Shown: piece after piece, positions 25,351-35,829 of the stretch
Position numbering within the stretch: the stretch's first letter is position 1
Layout of the letters: each line of letters starts with the position of its first letter
DNA from: Aplectana chamaeleonis
Lineage: Eukaryota > Nematoda > Chromadorea > Rhabditida > Cosmocercidae
Reading direction: 5' to 3'
Assembly: GCA_029168955.1 (NCBI GenBank)
Contig: JAPDOI010000121.1
Location: 372,001 to 436,000 of the forward strand
Length of the DNA: 64,000 nucleotides
Program-made: the position numbers and the translations under genes
The notes under the pieces: generated by a model
Database searches by the model: none
What the model was told of the DNA's origin: nothing
What the model saw: only the letters and a program-made list of their open reading frames with translations

Positions 25351-25714
25351 TCTACTGTAGCGGTTGTCACTAATATTATCAATACCTCCGTTAACTCCTC
25401 GCCGTCCTCGGACACGCTGCGTGCGCCAGCCCTTGAGCGTTGTGCGCCAGCGTTTCAGCAACATGACGCTTGCCGCTGGTCGTGAGCTGTGGGCGGAGCC
25501 TCACCCCACCAGAAAAGGCTGTGGGTGAGTCGCTGACGGATTTGTTGTATGCTTACACCAGAGTTCCACTTCTTACATCTCCAGGATCAATAGGAAACTC
25601 AGATTTGCTCAAACATTCAGCGAGAAAGAGTCTGATTTTTTCACTAGTTTTGGGAATAGTTAAAGCTTCCAGAGACAGCAGGGGTGGTAGTAATTGGGTG
25701 CGCTAACGCGAGAA

Positions 25715-26460
25715 AACCGCGAGTAGCGTTTCATGTGAAGTGTGCGCCGGGCTGTTCAAAGGCAGTGTTCACGATGAAAAAAGTGTTTGAAATCCCACTA
25801 GGAATGGGTAGTGGAGGGACTCTCTGTAACGTTAACGTCGAAACAACGCATGAAAACGAGCCAGGAAGAGCCCCAAAAGAGCCCGAAGTTGCCACTTTGA
25901 GCGCAAGGCAAACCCCAAAAGCGCATTGCCCGCCCACCGACGTGAACGAATGAAAGCTCGAAATCGTGAGATGAGCGATGGTTTCCGATTATTGGCCCCG
26001 TTCTTCCCTTCATTCTCGACTTCTCTCTTTACTCAGGTCAGCTCGCACACATCGGCGACAAAAGACAGACGGAAGTTACAAGCCTTGGAAAACTCGTCCA
26101 CCATGCTTCTCTAGCTCAATTTTTGAGGGACCATAACTCCGTTCAAAGAAGGTCGTGTACGATATCAGAGACATTGTTAGAATCAGCATGGGACCGTTCT
26201 CAAGATAAGCCGAAAAACAGAAAAACGACTTTTATCGTGGACACTGCCTTTAAAGTGAGTAGCGCAGTATGTGGAGCGTGCGCAGCGTCGTGGAACATTA
26301 GAAGCGCTTCATTTAGAGCGCGCGATGGATCTTAGAAATTGAATAGCGCTTCATGTAGAGTGTACGCAGCGTGGTGCGCTCCATGCAGAGCGTGCGCCGG
26401 GTGATAGAAAGTTACTGGCGCTTTATGTAGAGCGTGCGCAGGGCCATGAACCTTGAGTAG
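25715..26460. repeat. GCGCTTCATGTAGAGCGTGCGC array split by a family A element
   Basis: Diverged units with core GCG(C/T)TTCATGTAGAG(C/T)GTGCGC occur at 25722-25750, then at about 26262, 26300, 26345, 26375 and 26412. The family A element at 25756-26254 sits inside the array: unit-like sequence abuts both of its ends (GTGCGCCGGGCTGTT on the left, GTGAGTAGCGCAGTATG on the right). Confidence 0.65.
25756..26254. mobile_element. family A element inserted in a tandem array
   Basis: Ends CAAAGGCAGTGTTCACGAT and TATCGTGGACACTGCCTTTAAAG. The internal blocks are shared with 14986-15481. Non-coding, about 498 bp. Confidence 0.75.
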
Positions 26461-27370
26461 AGCTTGATGCAGTCTTTACGTCTATGGCAGAATAGATTAA
26501 AGTGAGAAAACATGTGCGTCGACCTTTTATACGCAGACGATTTGATCATTACCGCCTTAGTCGGAAATCGGGAGCGAAGCCCCCAGCCTGCCGTCAGGAC
26601 GGATGGTGGGCTGGTTACTGTACATATAGTCATATGCCATTCTATACCGTCAAGATATCCTAAAGAGTTTTACCGACCCGGCTTTAAATCTCCCCATCAA
26701 CCCTCATTTGATACCTTACTCGCCCGCAAAGATGTTGACGAGGCCTCACATTTTCACCAACCGAGCAAATCAATCAGTGCCATAATTGCACTGCTATTAA
26801 CGAGCCTGAAGATAACGTAACTTTAAAACTTATTCGTTAAGCTTTAATCGTTACTTTTCACAAAAAAAACCGCGTTATCCCGTTAATGCGTTAACACGTT
26901 AAAGTTATAACGCACAGCCGTGTTGGATAGTTATTCATCTTTTTCATCATTCACTCACTATTTATATCCTCTCTGTCAGATCATGTACGGACTCTTCTTT
27001 AGATACACTTACTACCACCACAAATTGACCCTTGCTTCAGTTGCTCGTGAGACTTCCTCCTATTGAAAAATTATTTGTTAACCATATGTCTGCGTGAGTA
27101 ATATTTGGGATAACGGGCTGCTGTGGTTCAATTACTGGGACATGTTCTTTTTCTACAGAACATTGATGAGTTGGTATGTACTATCGCAAGTTGGAGTCTT
27201 CCGCTGGAGGTCGAAAGAAAATGGTGTGTTTGGACAGTGTATCAAGTTGAGGTCACGGAAGGATATGGAGCCGAGGGTTAGCCAGTAAGCACCGAAAATT
27301 GGAGGAACTAATCAATTGCATCTGGAAATTGCAGACGGTAGTCAACTGATAACGAAGAGCTCAGTATGTA

Positions 27371-27965
27371 TAGTCTACAGCAAAGTTAGTAGGACCTGGT
27401 AAGGTTGCGGACTCTTCCTTACGTACGGTGGTTTGTTAGTAGTATCATTCATTTCTCCGGAACAGCTTGGATAGATCGGTGAGTCTCTGTGTTAACCGAT
27501 ACGACTACATCTGGGGCCGTATGCAACAACGCGCCGGCTGGGGTAGGGGCAGTGCAGTTGGCGCCTTTGATGATTGCCCTTTCTCACAAGACAGGACACG
27601 TCTATCGTGGTTGTTCACAAGTCAAGACGCGTATGTCGTGCTCCATCGCTGTGCCCAAGCCGCCCCAGCTAGGAGATTGGAGCGGCCGGGGGCAGTGAGA
27701 AGGACTGCTGGGGCACGACATACGTGTCTTGACTTGTCACCAACCACGATAGACGTGTCCTGTCTTGTGAGCAACGGCGATCTTCGAAGGCGCCGGTTGC
27801 ACTGCACTGCCCCAGCGGGCGCGTTCTTGCATACGGCCCCAGAAGCCGAAACTCACCGCCCAATTTCAGTTAATTCGAAAAAAATGAGTGATAACACTAT
27901 CAGGCTACAGTATGTTAAGAAGAATCCGCAACATCACCAGGTCCTACTTCCATTGCTGTAGACTA
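27371..27965. mobile_element. large foldback element, highly similar arms
   Basis: TAGTCTACAGCAA at the left end is mirrored by TTGCTGTAGACTA at the right. Long inner blocks pair exactly, for example CTGGGGCCGTATGCAA and CACAAGACAGGACACGTCTA followed by TCGTGGTTG. The arms meet almost without a loop near 27668. The 164-residue plus-strand frame spans both arms and is not a gene. The similarity suggests a young element. Confidence 0.75.
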
Positions 27966-28172
27966 TAACTACTCAAATTTGTGCGAGTATGTATGCTAGA
28001 TGCTTTACGCATAGCTTTCTAGCGTTCTTCGGTGTTTCCATGTGGTGAGATCAGTTAATTTGCCCAATACGCTTCTATCGGATGATGTCATTATTGTGCT
28101 TCTGCTTTTTCACCTTAGTTAGAATGAATAGAGCCTGAAAGGACTCCATAGTCGTCGTATTCACAGCTCTTT

Positions 28173-29431
28173 TACCAGGCCGTCCAATAATTCCTGTCCG
28201 AAAATTTTCAAATTTTTATAATTTTCCTTAGAAGTGTTATAAAATCAGGCAAATGTAAGAACCTTCTAGAAGGTTCTCCAGCGTTCTACGCTAGGGGTAT
28301 ATAAGGCGCAGTCGCCGCGTCTGGCTACCAGTACAAGCTAAAATGGACCAAGGTCGAATTCGTACGTTCGTGTACTACGAGTGGCTGCTGGGCAACGAGA
28401 CGGGCATCGCGGTCGCCAACATCTGCAGAACGTGCAAGGAGGATGCAGTGTCCCAACGCATAGTCAGCCGCTGGTTCAATCGTTTCGAGAGCGGCGACAC
28501 GAGCCTCGAGGACAGGGAGCACAGTGGGAGGCCTTTTACGGTGGATGATGACGAAGTCCGTCGCTGTATCAAGGAGAAGCCGGAAGCCACCACCTGTTTA
28601 CTGGCGACGGCGCTCGGCTGCAGCAAGTCCACCATCCACAATCGACTCAACTTACTCGGCTACCACAAAGTTCTGGCTCGTTGGATCCCCCACCATCTGA
28701 CGGACGCCAACAAGCAGAGCCGCGTGGCCGTCTGCCAGTCCCTCCTCCTTCGTCCGCATCGCAAGGAGTTTCTCGAGGACCTAGTCACAGGGGATGAGAG
28801 CTGGGTCCTCTACGACAAGGTCGCCCGCCGTGCCGTCTGGATCCCGCGCGGAGAAGAGCCGCCGACGACGCCGAAAGCCGACCTGCACCCGCTGAAGATC
28901 ATGCTCTGCTGCTAGTGGGACACCAAGGGCATGCTGTACTTCGAGCTGCTCCCGCAAGGCAGGACGGTTACCGCCTCCATCTGCACCGATCAGCTCGAGA
29001 AACTAGCCGCCGCCATACGAGAAAAGCGTCCCCGACGGGTCTTGGTCGACCTGCTGCATGACAACGCGCGCCCCCACTTGGCGAAGGAGATCCAGCAGAA
29101 GTTGGCGACGCTCGGCTGGGAGACGGTTGCCCATCCGCCGTATTTCACGGACCTCGCCTTCTCCGACTACCACTTTTTCCGCCCGCTGAAGCACTATTTG
29201 GCCGGAAGAAAATTCACCAACTACGACAACCTCGAATCCGACATTGCGGACTTCTTCGAGTCGCAGGCCCCGGAGTTCTGGGCGAAAGGCATCGGCGACC
29301 TGCCCAATCGATGGGCCACTGTTGTATATAACTGTGGTGATTATATTGTTGATCAGACTTGTTTTTCAATAAAGTTGAAAAAAATTAAAAATGGTGAAAT
29401 TTTCAGACAAGAATTATTGGACAACCTGGTA
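28173..29431 (+). mobile_element. mariner transposon, complete with TIRs and TA duplication
   Basis: The left terminal repeat begins CCAGGCCGTCCAATAATTCC at 28175; the right end, as reverse complement, begins CCAGGTTGTCCAATAATTCT at 29429. About 40 bp are shared. Both ends are flanked by TA (28173-28174, 29430-29431). The 1255-bp size is typical of mariner. It holds one transposase gene (28343 onward), a TATA box, a heat-shock-like promoter and an AATAAA at 29368. Confidence 0.95.
28258..28304 (+). promoter_or_regulatory. four-unit heat-shock element plus TATA box
   Basis: AGAACCTTCTAGAAGGTTCT at 28258-28277 is a perfect run of four alternating nGAAn/nTTCn pentamers, the binding pattern of heat-shock factor, and includes TTCTAGAA as in C. 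elegans hsp promoters (established knowledge). TATATAA follows at 28298-28304, and the transposase ATG at 28343. That layout (HSE, about 20 bp, TATA, about 38 bp, ATG) is a compact inducible promoter. The induction itself is inferred. Confidence 0.6.
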
Positions 29432-29470
29432 TTGGTGTCCTCAACACCAATGTTTTTGCCATTCAGATGA
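28343..29470 (+). pseudogene. mariner (DD34D) transposase with one in-frame stop
   Basis: Transposases of this family cut and paste the element at TA sites. From the ATG at 28343 the frame runs 190 codons, meets TAG at 28913-28915 where the family normally has tryptophan, and continues in the same frame to 29470. The N-terminal part (residues 1-110) has the helix-turn-helix DNA-binding region and SGRP motif. WIPHHLT (114-120) is the family linker motif. The catalytic aspartates are D151 (TGDES), D240 (HDNARPH) and D275 (FSDYHFF), with exactly 34 residues between the last two. The block usually reading YSPDLAPSDY is altered (YFTDLAFSDY). The frame reads through the right terminal repeat into flanking DNA. 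It appears recently inactivated; a sequencing error at the stop cannot be excluded. Confidence 0.93.
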
Positions 29471-30636
29471 ATCAGCCATTGTTACTCTACGAAGAGCCAG
29501 TTTTCCATTGGTGTATTTCTTCTCGGCTTATAATGTGAACTTCTTCGTGAATAGGTCAAATATTCAGCTGTTTTAGGATGCAGGGCACCGAATCCCTGCC
29601 GTTATCAAATCAGAAAGTGTCTAGGTCGTACTATTCTCACTCCATTATGATTTACTTTCGTGATCGTTTTTTATCATAGCGGCTTGTTAGGCATCGTCCA
29701 TACGTCGCGAGAGCGTGCGATTACGCAAAATCGATGTTCATTAAAGGCCTATGCACAGTCCAGCGTTAAAACTCGCGCCGCAATGATGGGTAATAAAGGG
29801 CAGGGACGAAGCTGCGTTGCCACCCTCTATCCCTCAATGTGGCGGCGCGACGTTTGCCGCTCGACTATGCAGAGGTCTTAAGGGCACACGTTTTGCTTGC
29901 CGCTCACGCGCTCTCCTTCTCGCGCGCTCACGCCTGCTCGCTCTCGTGCGCAAGTTTCGAGCTTACTGTTCAATCCCTAAAGTCGGAGGCCATAAACCTG
30001 TCGCAAAACTATTGCCCTTGTACCCCATAACCCCACCACAGAACACGCAAACCTTAAGAAATGGTTAGCCATTGCGCCGATTCGAGCGAATGATCACCCG
30101 GTCAAAGATTGTCAGTCAAATCGAAACGAGCTGGAGGTGTTTGTCAGTGCGTGATTGCGGGCACGGATTACTCCAACTTTGAGGAGCGGTGAGAGGGGCA
30201 CAACAGCGGGATCGCGCGCTCTCGCCACGTATGGATAGAGCCTTTTGTTTGGCAGATCAAGAAATTATCTGAGAGATACTCGGAGATGCTTACGGCCCAC
30301 CCGCGGCAGTAAATGGCTCAAACGGACAGTCCGTGGCGCGTGTAGGACGATCCTGACGTTTCTTGACGGCGAATGCCTTCACCGGACAATCCGCGACAAT
30401 TTTGCTTCGCTTGTCAGGCGATCCGCGGCGCTAGCACGCAGTTCCGCCGCCCATTACCGGTGCTTTGCCGCCTTCAGTGATGGATCATGCGATCGTCGGC
30501 AGCGGCCGGGCCGTGAGTTTCTAAGAGCAGTTTCCACGGTCTTCGAGGTAAGAATGGCGATGACCACCCAACAAGCAGATGAGATGTGTTCCCGCTTAGC
30601 TGGTAATATGAGTGATTCAGCGGGAAACGGATGACA
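29432..30636. other. gene-free DNA with a long direct repeat
   Basis: The block at 29698-30020 (TACGTCGCGAGAGCGTGCGA, then GCTCACGCGCTC...CTCTCGTGCGC, then AAACCTGTCGCAAAACTA) recurs in the same orientation, diverged, at 30816-31005 inside the element at 30637. The 129-residue frame at 30245-30634 has no recognisable domain. Confidence 0.5.
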
Positions 30637-31189
30637 TTGAAGGCATAGTTCACGACAGAAATGATCTTCGAGTTTCCACCGGGAATCGAATGTACCCAGG
30701 TTCATTGCAGCGATAATCGCAGAAGAATGGCTAAAAACGAGCCGTGGATAGCCCTATACGGGTCATCTTAAATGTGCTATGCCCGCTCCGCCTACTCCCT
30801 CTCAGGCTCCTTCCATACGTGGCGAGAGCGTGCGATTACGCAAAATCGATGGTCATCGTGGGCGCTCGATTCGCTAGCCGCTCACAGACGCTCCTTCTCG
30901 CGCGCCCTCGCCCGCTCGTTCTCGCGCGCTTGCGCCAGCATCACGAAGCAAGCAGCAAGTTTCAAGCTAAAGCAGGTGGCATTAAACCTGTATCAAAACT
31001 ACTGCCCTAGTATTTGCCAACAAGATAATGGGCGGGTAGGGCATAGCAAATTCAGGTTTGATGGCTTAGTGGGGCTCTTTATGACTAGCGTTTAGCCGTT
31101 ATTCCGTCATTGTGGTTGCAATAATCACCATACATTCGATATTCAATGAAAATTCGGAAACCGTTTTTCTCGTGATTACTGTTTTTAAA
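30637..31189. mobile_element. family A-like element
   Basis: The left end GAAGGCATAGTTCACGACAG and the right end CTCGTGATTACTGTTTTTAAAG are diverged family A termini. Internal text such as CGTTTAGCCGTTATTCCGTCA resembles the copy at 12070-12401. Non-coding. Confidence 0.55.
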
Positions 31190-32045
31190 GGCTGTGGGAT
31201 TGGCCATATACAAGTCAGCCTTGCCGCGCTGTCACGCTGTCACTCTGTTCTTTTCATGTCTTCTGATGTGTTCGTCTACTTCCCTACTAATAAACTACTG
31301 CAATCTCTTGCTTATCCTTGTAGTCGAAACGCTAATTCTCGCCGGTAAGGAGCAGCAATGGGTCGTAAGAGAGAGCAACCCCCCAGGGTTTGTATTCTTA
31401 CGAATCCAACAAAATCAACCATAATTTATCATCATTAAAAACAAATTTTCAAGGTGGATGAGAAGCTGAGCCCTTCAGCACTAAAAATTCATTCGCAACA
31501 TTCTCACTACCAAGCACCTTAGCAATAACGCCGCACAATGAGATTAATGATCTAGAAAAGACCAATTGGTGTCTCCTGAACTCATTCCATGCGCTCAAAA
31601 TTAATTTTGCCTCCTCGATAGAGCGACGCCAATCATCTAACGCACTCAAAAGAACTGCCAAAGGGGAAGCGGCTGAGAAGCCAAGGCTCATGCTTTTTCT
31701 TTTTTTCCTCCAGCAACAGAGTGAAGATTCACGTGCGGGCATTGGTATCAGGAAACCCCCTTCCGTGGTACGGAATCTTTCCGGTGTTTTTCAGACTAGG
31801 TTTCACAATAGAGTTTTTCAAAAGGCAGAATACGATGCTTCACACATTTTCCAATTTCGCGGGTTTTCGTTTCATTCTAGCCTATGAGTATCGAAAAAAA
31901 TACCGACATCTCAGAAGAAGGTCGCTAAAAAGTTTTTTCTTCACTTGTTATTACATACGAAATGTTAATTATGCTCTTATGAAATGTTTTTCTATGATAT
32001 TATTTGCAGCTTTAACCTTTAAGAGACATTGAAGATACATAAGTG
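31190..32045. other. anonymous DNA
   Basis: I see no gene, RNA or repeat that I can support. Open frames of about 100 residues on either strand lack domain signatures. Confidence 0.35.
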
Positions 32046-32393
32046 AGATGTTGGCCCTGCCCCTGCATTTGCCCGCCCCCTGTATTTGCGTCCTCTCCCG
32101 AAACAGGGTTTCTGGGCCGTTCCCGCCATCAGCTACGCATGCGGGTGGTACAGTAAGTGTAATAAGTAAAACACACACATCGATGACGGTGGAAGTGGCC
32201 CAGAACCCCTGTTCTGGAGGAGGACGCAAATACAGGGGCGGGTAGATACAGGGGCGGGGCCAACTTCTTACTCATGTAGCGTCCATTTGGGTCGTTTTTG
32301 ACGCTACAAACTGCGTAGGCGTTGTGTTCTGAGTCATACCATTCTATTTAGGTAGTTATCTCAAGCACGTTTACGAGCGTGTATGCTGCCTTT
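32046..32393. mobile_element. family C element, left-truncated
   Basis: The interior contains a large hairpin: GGGTTTCTGGGCCGTTCCCGCC pairs with GGCGGTG..GGCCCAGAACCCC-like text across about 50 bp. The right end is CACGTTTACGAGCGTGTATG followed by CTGCCTTT. The left terminal repeat is missing. It abuts a 35-bp family B end at 32394. Confidence 0.6.
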
Positions 32394-32405
32394 CTCGGAT
32401 TCTGC

Positions 32406-32451
32406 CCCTGAGCTTGGACTGTGCCTTTAAAGGCACAGTCCAAGCTCAGGG
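32406..32451. repeat. perfect 46-bp palindrome at a junction of two family B ends
   Basis: CCCTGAGCTTGGACTGTGCC then TTTAAA then the exact reverse complement. The left half is the right end of a deleted family B element; the right half is the left end of the copy at 32426. They share one TTTAAA at 32426-32431. Confidence 0.85.
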
Positions 32452-32914
32452 ACGAAATCTGAGATTCCCACAGAATTGTGGAGTAGACCCACCCCATATA
32501 ACACCTACCAAGTGCGAGCTCTCGATTCCTCCGAATAAGCGAGATATAGGAGGAAGCCTCCCTGGAGCGCCCACATCAGGAAGCCACATTGGCGCTCCAC
32601 TTTTACGATCATTCGAGCTCGGCAGTGACATGATGAGCGATGATTTCCGATCAATTGCCCCGCTCCTCGTTTCATTCTTAGCCTCTCTCTTTATTCAGGT
32701 CGGCTCGCATAAAACGGTTTCGAATGACGGAGGTTACGAGCCTCGGACAACTCGTCCGTCATACTTCCGCAGCTCAATTTTTGATGGGACGTAACCCCGT
32801 TCTGATGGGGTCTTGTCCAATTCCAGAGATATCATTCGAATCAGCGTGGGACCATCTTCAAGATAGGCAGGAGAACAGAAAAACGATTCTGAGGTTGGAC
32901 TGTGCTATTTAAAG
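32426..32914. mobile_element. family B element
   Basis: It starts at the shared TTTAAA followed by GGCACAGTCCAAGCTC, and ends GAGGTTGGACTGTGCTATTTAAA, directly joined to the next element. The internal AACTCGTCC and CTCTTTATTCAGGTC blocks resemble family A interiors, suggesting the two families are related. Non-coding. Confidence 0.75.
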
Positions 32915-33289
32915 GCACAGTCCAACCTCACAATAGATTTTTCGTTTTTCTACCTATATTGGGGAAAATTTTATGCTGATCACAATGGTGTCTCCAGAAT
33001 CGCTCAGATCTCACTTTGAACGGAGTTACGGCTCCTCAAAAATTTTAATTTTGAGAACATAGATTTTGAATAAAATCATTTGCGCGTCTTTTCCCTACTG
33101 ACAATGAGGTCGGAAACCTGCCAGTGTGCGTTGCCCATTTTTTCTTTCAAGGGGACGTGGTCGATTTTTTTCCTAGCATTTTCTCGCTTATTTAGGTAAA
33201 TCGAAATTTTGCGCTTGGCGGGGTTGCTATAGGCGGCGACCGGACCATAATATCAAAAATTACCTCTGAAGTTGTACTGTGCCTTTAAA
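32909..33289. mobile_element. family B element
   Basis: TTTAAAGGCACAGTCCAACC at the left and GAAGTTGTACTGTGCCTTTAAA at the right. Its right half (ATTTTGCGCTTGGC, ATAATATCAAAAAT) matches the fragment at 42140-42354. Non-coding. Confidence 0.75.
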
Positions 33290-33753
33290 GGCAGCATACA
33301 CGCTCGTAATCGTGGTTGAGATGACTACGTGAATCGAACTGTATGGCTTAAAATATAACGCTTACGCATTTTGAAGTGTCAAAAACGACCCACAATGCCG
33401 CTACATGAGTTAGAAGTTGGCCCCGCCCTGTTTTTTCACGCCACCTGTATTTGCCCTTTTCCTCAAACGCAGGGTTGCTGGGCCATCTTCGCCGTCAGTG
33501 ACGTGTGTGGTTGACTTGTTAGGCAATCTACCTACAGTACCGACGGTGAAGATGACCCAGCAACCTTGCGTTGCAGGAAAAGAGCAAATACAGGGGGTGT
33601 GAAAATACCGGCGGGGCCAACTTGTAACTCATGTAACGGCATTGTGGGTCGTTTTTGAGACTTCAAAATGAGTAGGCGTTGTAATCTGGGCCATACCATT
33701 CTATTTCCGTAGTTATCTCAATCACGTTTACGAGCTTGTACGCTGCCTATAAG
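33284..33753. mobile_element. family C element, complete
   Basis: Left end TTTAAAGGCAGCATACACGC followed by TCGTAATCGTGGTTGAGA; right end TCTCAATCACGTTTACGAGC then TTGTACGCTGCCTATAA. It has a near-palindromic interior (CAGGGTTGCTGGGCCATCTT..GAAGATGACCCAGCAACC). About 470 bp, non-coding. It shares TTTAAA with the preceding element. Confidence 0.8.
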
Positions 33754-34069
33754 CAAAGACACGCTCAAAAACATGGTAGAGAAAACAGGTGTACTTGGAA
33801 TGCTGCTATCCAACCCGGCGTTCGTGTCTGCTTTTGCTATGGCCCATATCGGATTTTTATAGGTATGTAGAGAAAAATTGATAATTTGTTGTAGTCATGG
33901 TGATGGTACGCTTTTCAGAGGGATTAAACGAGACTCAAACGATGATTTAAAAAAAAAACTTCAAAGCTAACAGCATGTAGGAGAGAAAAACGCCACCAGG
34001 TGAGGGAAAAATGCTCCTCGCAGCTGCTTTCTTTACATTATACTGCACTGTCTCTAGAGTGCTCCACTC

Positions 34070-34564
34070 TTAAAGGCAGTGTTCACGATAAAAATCGTTT
34101 CTCTGTTTTTTCGCCTATCTTGAAAACGGTCCCATGCTGATCCCAACGATGTTTTTAAAATCGTACAAGACCTTCTGCGAACGGAGTTATGGTCCCTCAA
34201 AGATTGAGCTAAGGAAACATGGTGAACGAGTTGTCCGAGGCTTGTAACTTCCGTCCTTTGCAGCCGATGTATGCGAGCTGACCTGAGTAAAGAGAGAACT
34301 TGAGAATGAAGGGAAGAACGGGGCTAATGATTGGAAATCATTGCTCATCTCACGATCTCGAGCATTCATTTGTTCACGTCGGTGGGCGTGTGTTGCGCTT
34401 TTGGGGTTTGCCTTGCGCTCGAAGTGGCAACTTTGGACTCTTTAGGAGCTTTTCCTGACTCGTTTTCGTGCGTTCTTTCGACGTCAACGATACAGTGTGC
34501 CCCTCCACTACCCATTCCTAGTGGAAACTGAAACACATATTCTATCGTGAATACTGCCTTTAAA
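34070..34564. mobile_element. family A element, complete
   Basis: Ends TTAAAGGCAGTGTTCACGAT and ATCGTGAATACTGCCTTTAAA. The interior carries the shared GATGTATGCGAGCTGACCTG block. It abuts the next element with a shared TTTAAA. Confidence 0.8.
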
Positions 34565-34964
34565 TGCAGGGTTCGCGATAAAAACGACTTTTCAGCTCTC
34601 TTCATGATAATGTAGATTTCGTCATCTCAAAAGTGAAAATAAGTGAAAAAACCTGGAGTTTTGCGGGGAAAGCGCTCAAAAACAAGGTATAACGGCTAAT
34701 TACCGTTCCGCCTTTTATTTTGCTGCTGAAATGGTTAGTAGTCTCCAGAAATGTTCAGAAATAGCTTTAGAAGCAAAATAAAGGTTGACAAAAAAGGCTT
34801 TTTCACAGATCTCGATAGTTGGGAGCGGGAGGACACCAAGCAATGACTTGTTAATAAGCGTTTTTTCTCCAATTTTTCACTTATTTTCATTTATGTGATG
34901 GCCAGATCTACCATTCCATGGGGATGACACAACAACCGATTTTATCGAGAAATCTGCCTTTAAA
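34560..34964. mobile_element. family A2 element (GCAGGGTTCGCGATAAAAAC ends)
   Basis: It begins TTTAAATGCAGGGTTCGCGA and ends GATTTTATCGAGAAATCTGC then CTTTAAA. The interior matches 59305-60052 (GAAATGTTCAGAAATAGCTTTAGAAGCAAAATAAA-like text), defining a subfamily distinct from family A. Confidence 0.75.
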
Positions 34965-35421
34965 ATTAAAGTCTGCGTTCACGATCATCATCCTCGGTGA
35001 CTTTCCTTAGTGAAAGGATAGTCGAGAAGGATCCTACGCTCCCAGTGTCTACGAGACTGTAAAAAAAGCCAGGAATAGCAAAATAACGGCTGAAAAAAAG
35101 AGCATTGTGACGTCACCAAAACGCCTAACGCCCCATTCCGCTCCCTCGACGTGAACAAACGAAAACACGAGATTGTGACAACGGCAAATAATCATATCAA
35201 GGACATTTTAATAAGTGAGATGAAACGCTCCATTGCGTTCATAGCTATCACTCCTTAGCGGGCAATACTTCCACACCCAGCGTAAGCAAGGGAGGACCCA
35301 TTTCATTACAAAAAACACCGCTTTTGCCCTCTTTTAGGGCATGCCTTTTTATGTAGGGGAACAGACCCTCCCTAAACCGTAGAGGTATCGAAAGCGAAAT
35401 TTACCGAACACTGCCTCTAAA
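34965..35421. mobile_element. family A-like element
   Basis: Left end ATTAAAGTCTGCGTTCACGA, right end TTACCGAACACTGCCTCTAA. It is the third element in an unbroken tandem run starting at 34070. Non-coding. Confidence 0.65.
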
Positions 35422-35829
35422 ATAGGAGCCACCAACGGACCACGAGGTTAGTAGTGGACTCAAGTTTATCTCTATACATTAAATTTACGCAGTTTAAATT
35501 TTACGTAATACTCGATTTTTCAAAAGCTAGACCCACCAGTGGATCATATGGTCGTGAAAGGGTTAATTGCTGCCCTTCTTCTGAGCCTTGCCTCGGATTT
35601 CAGCACTGATGAAAAAAACTTGAGACATCCATTAAGACTATTGAGTTTCAGAAAAACAGACTTCTATCTGGAATGGAAGCTTTGATTTCTGAGAAATGGT
35701 ATAGAAATCTTTTTCAACTTTTAACAATCTTCCATCTAATGATTTGATTGGCTTAGAATCACACGATGGATTTCCTTTCCAGTTCTTCAGAGAAATAAAT
35801 GTATGATGGAAGCTCTAATACACTACATA

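Noticed and set aside
26512..26560. LLYADDLIIT peptide, resembling a reverse transcriptase active site
   Set aside because: Only about twelve residues match; no other reverse transcriptase motif on either side. A tiny LINE relic is possible but not supported.
27467..27961. 164-residue plus-strand open frame
   Set aside because: It spans both arms of a foldback, so its second half is the antisense of its first.
30245..30634. 129-residue plus-strand open frame
   Set aside because: No recognisable domain, and flanked by repeats; probably chance in GC-rich DNA.
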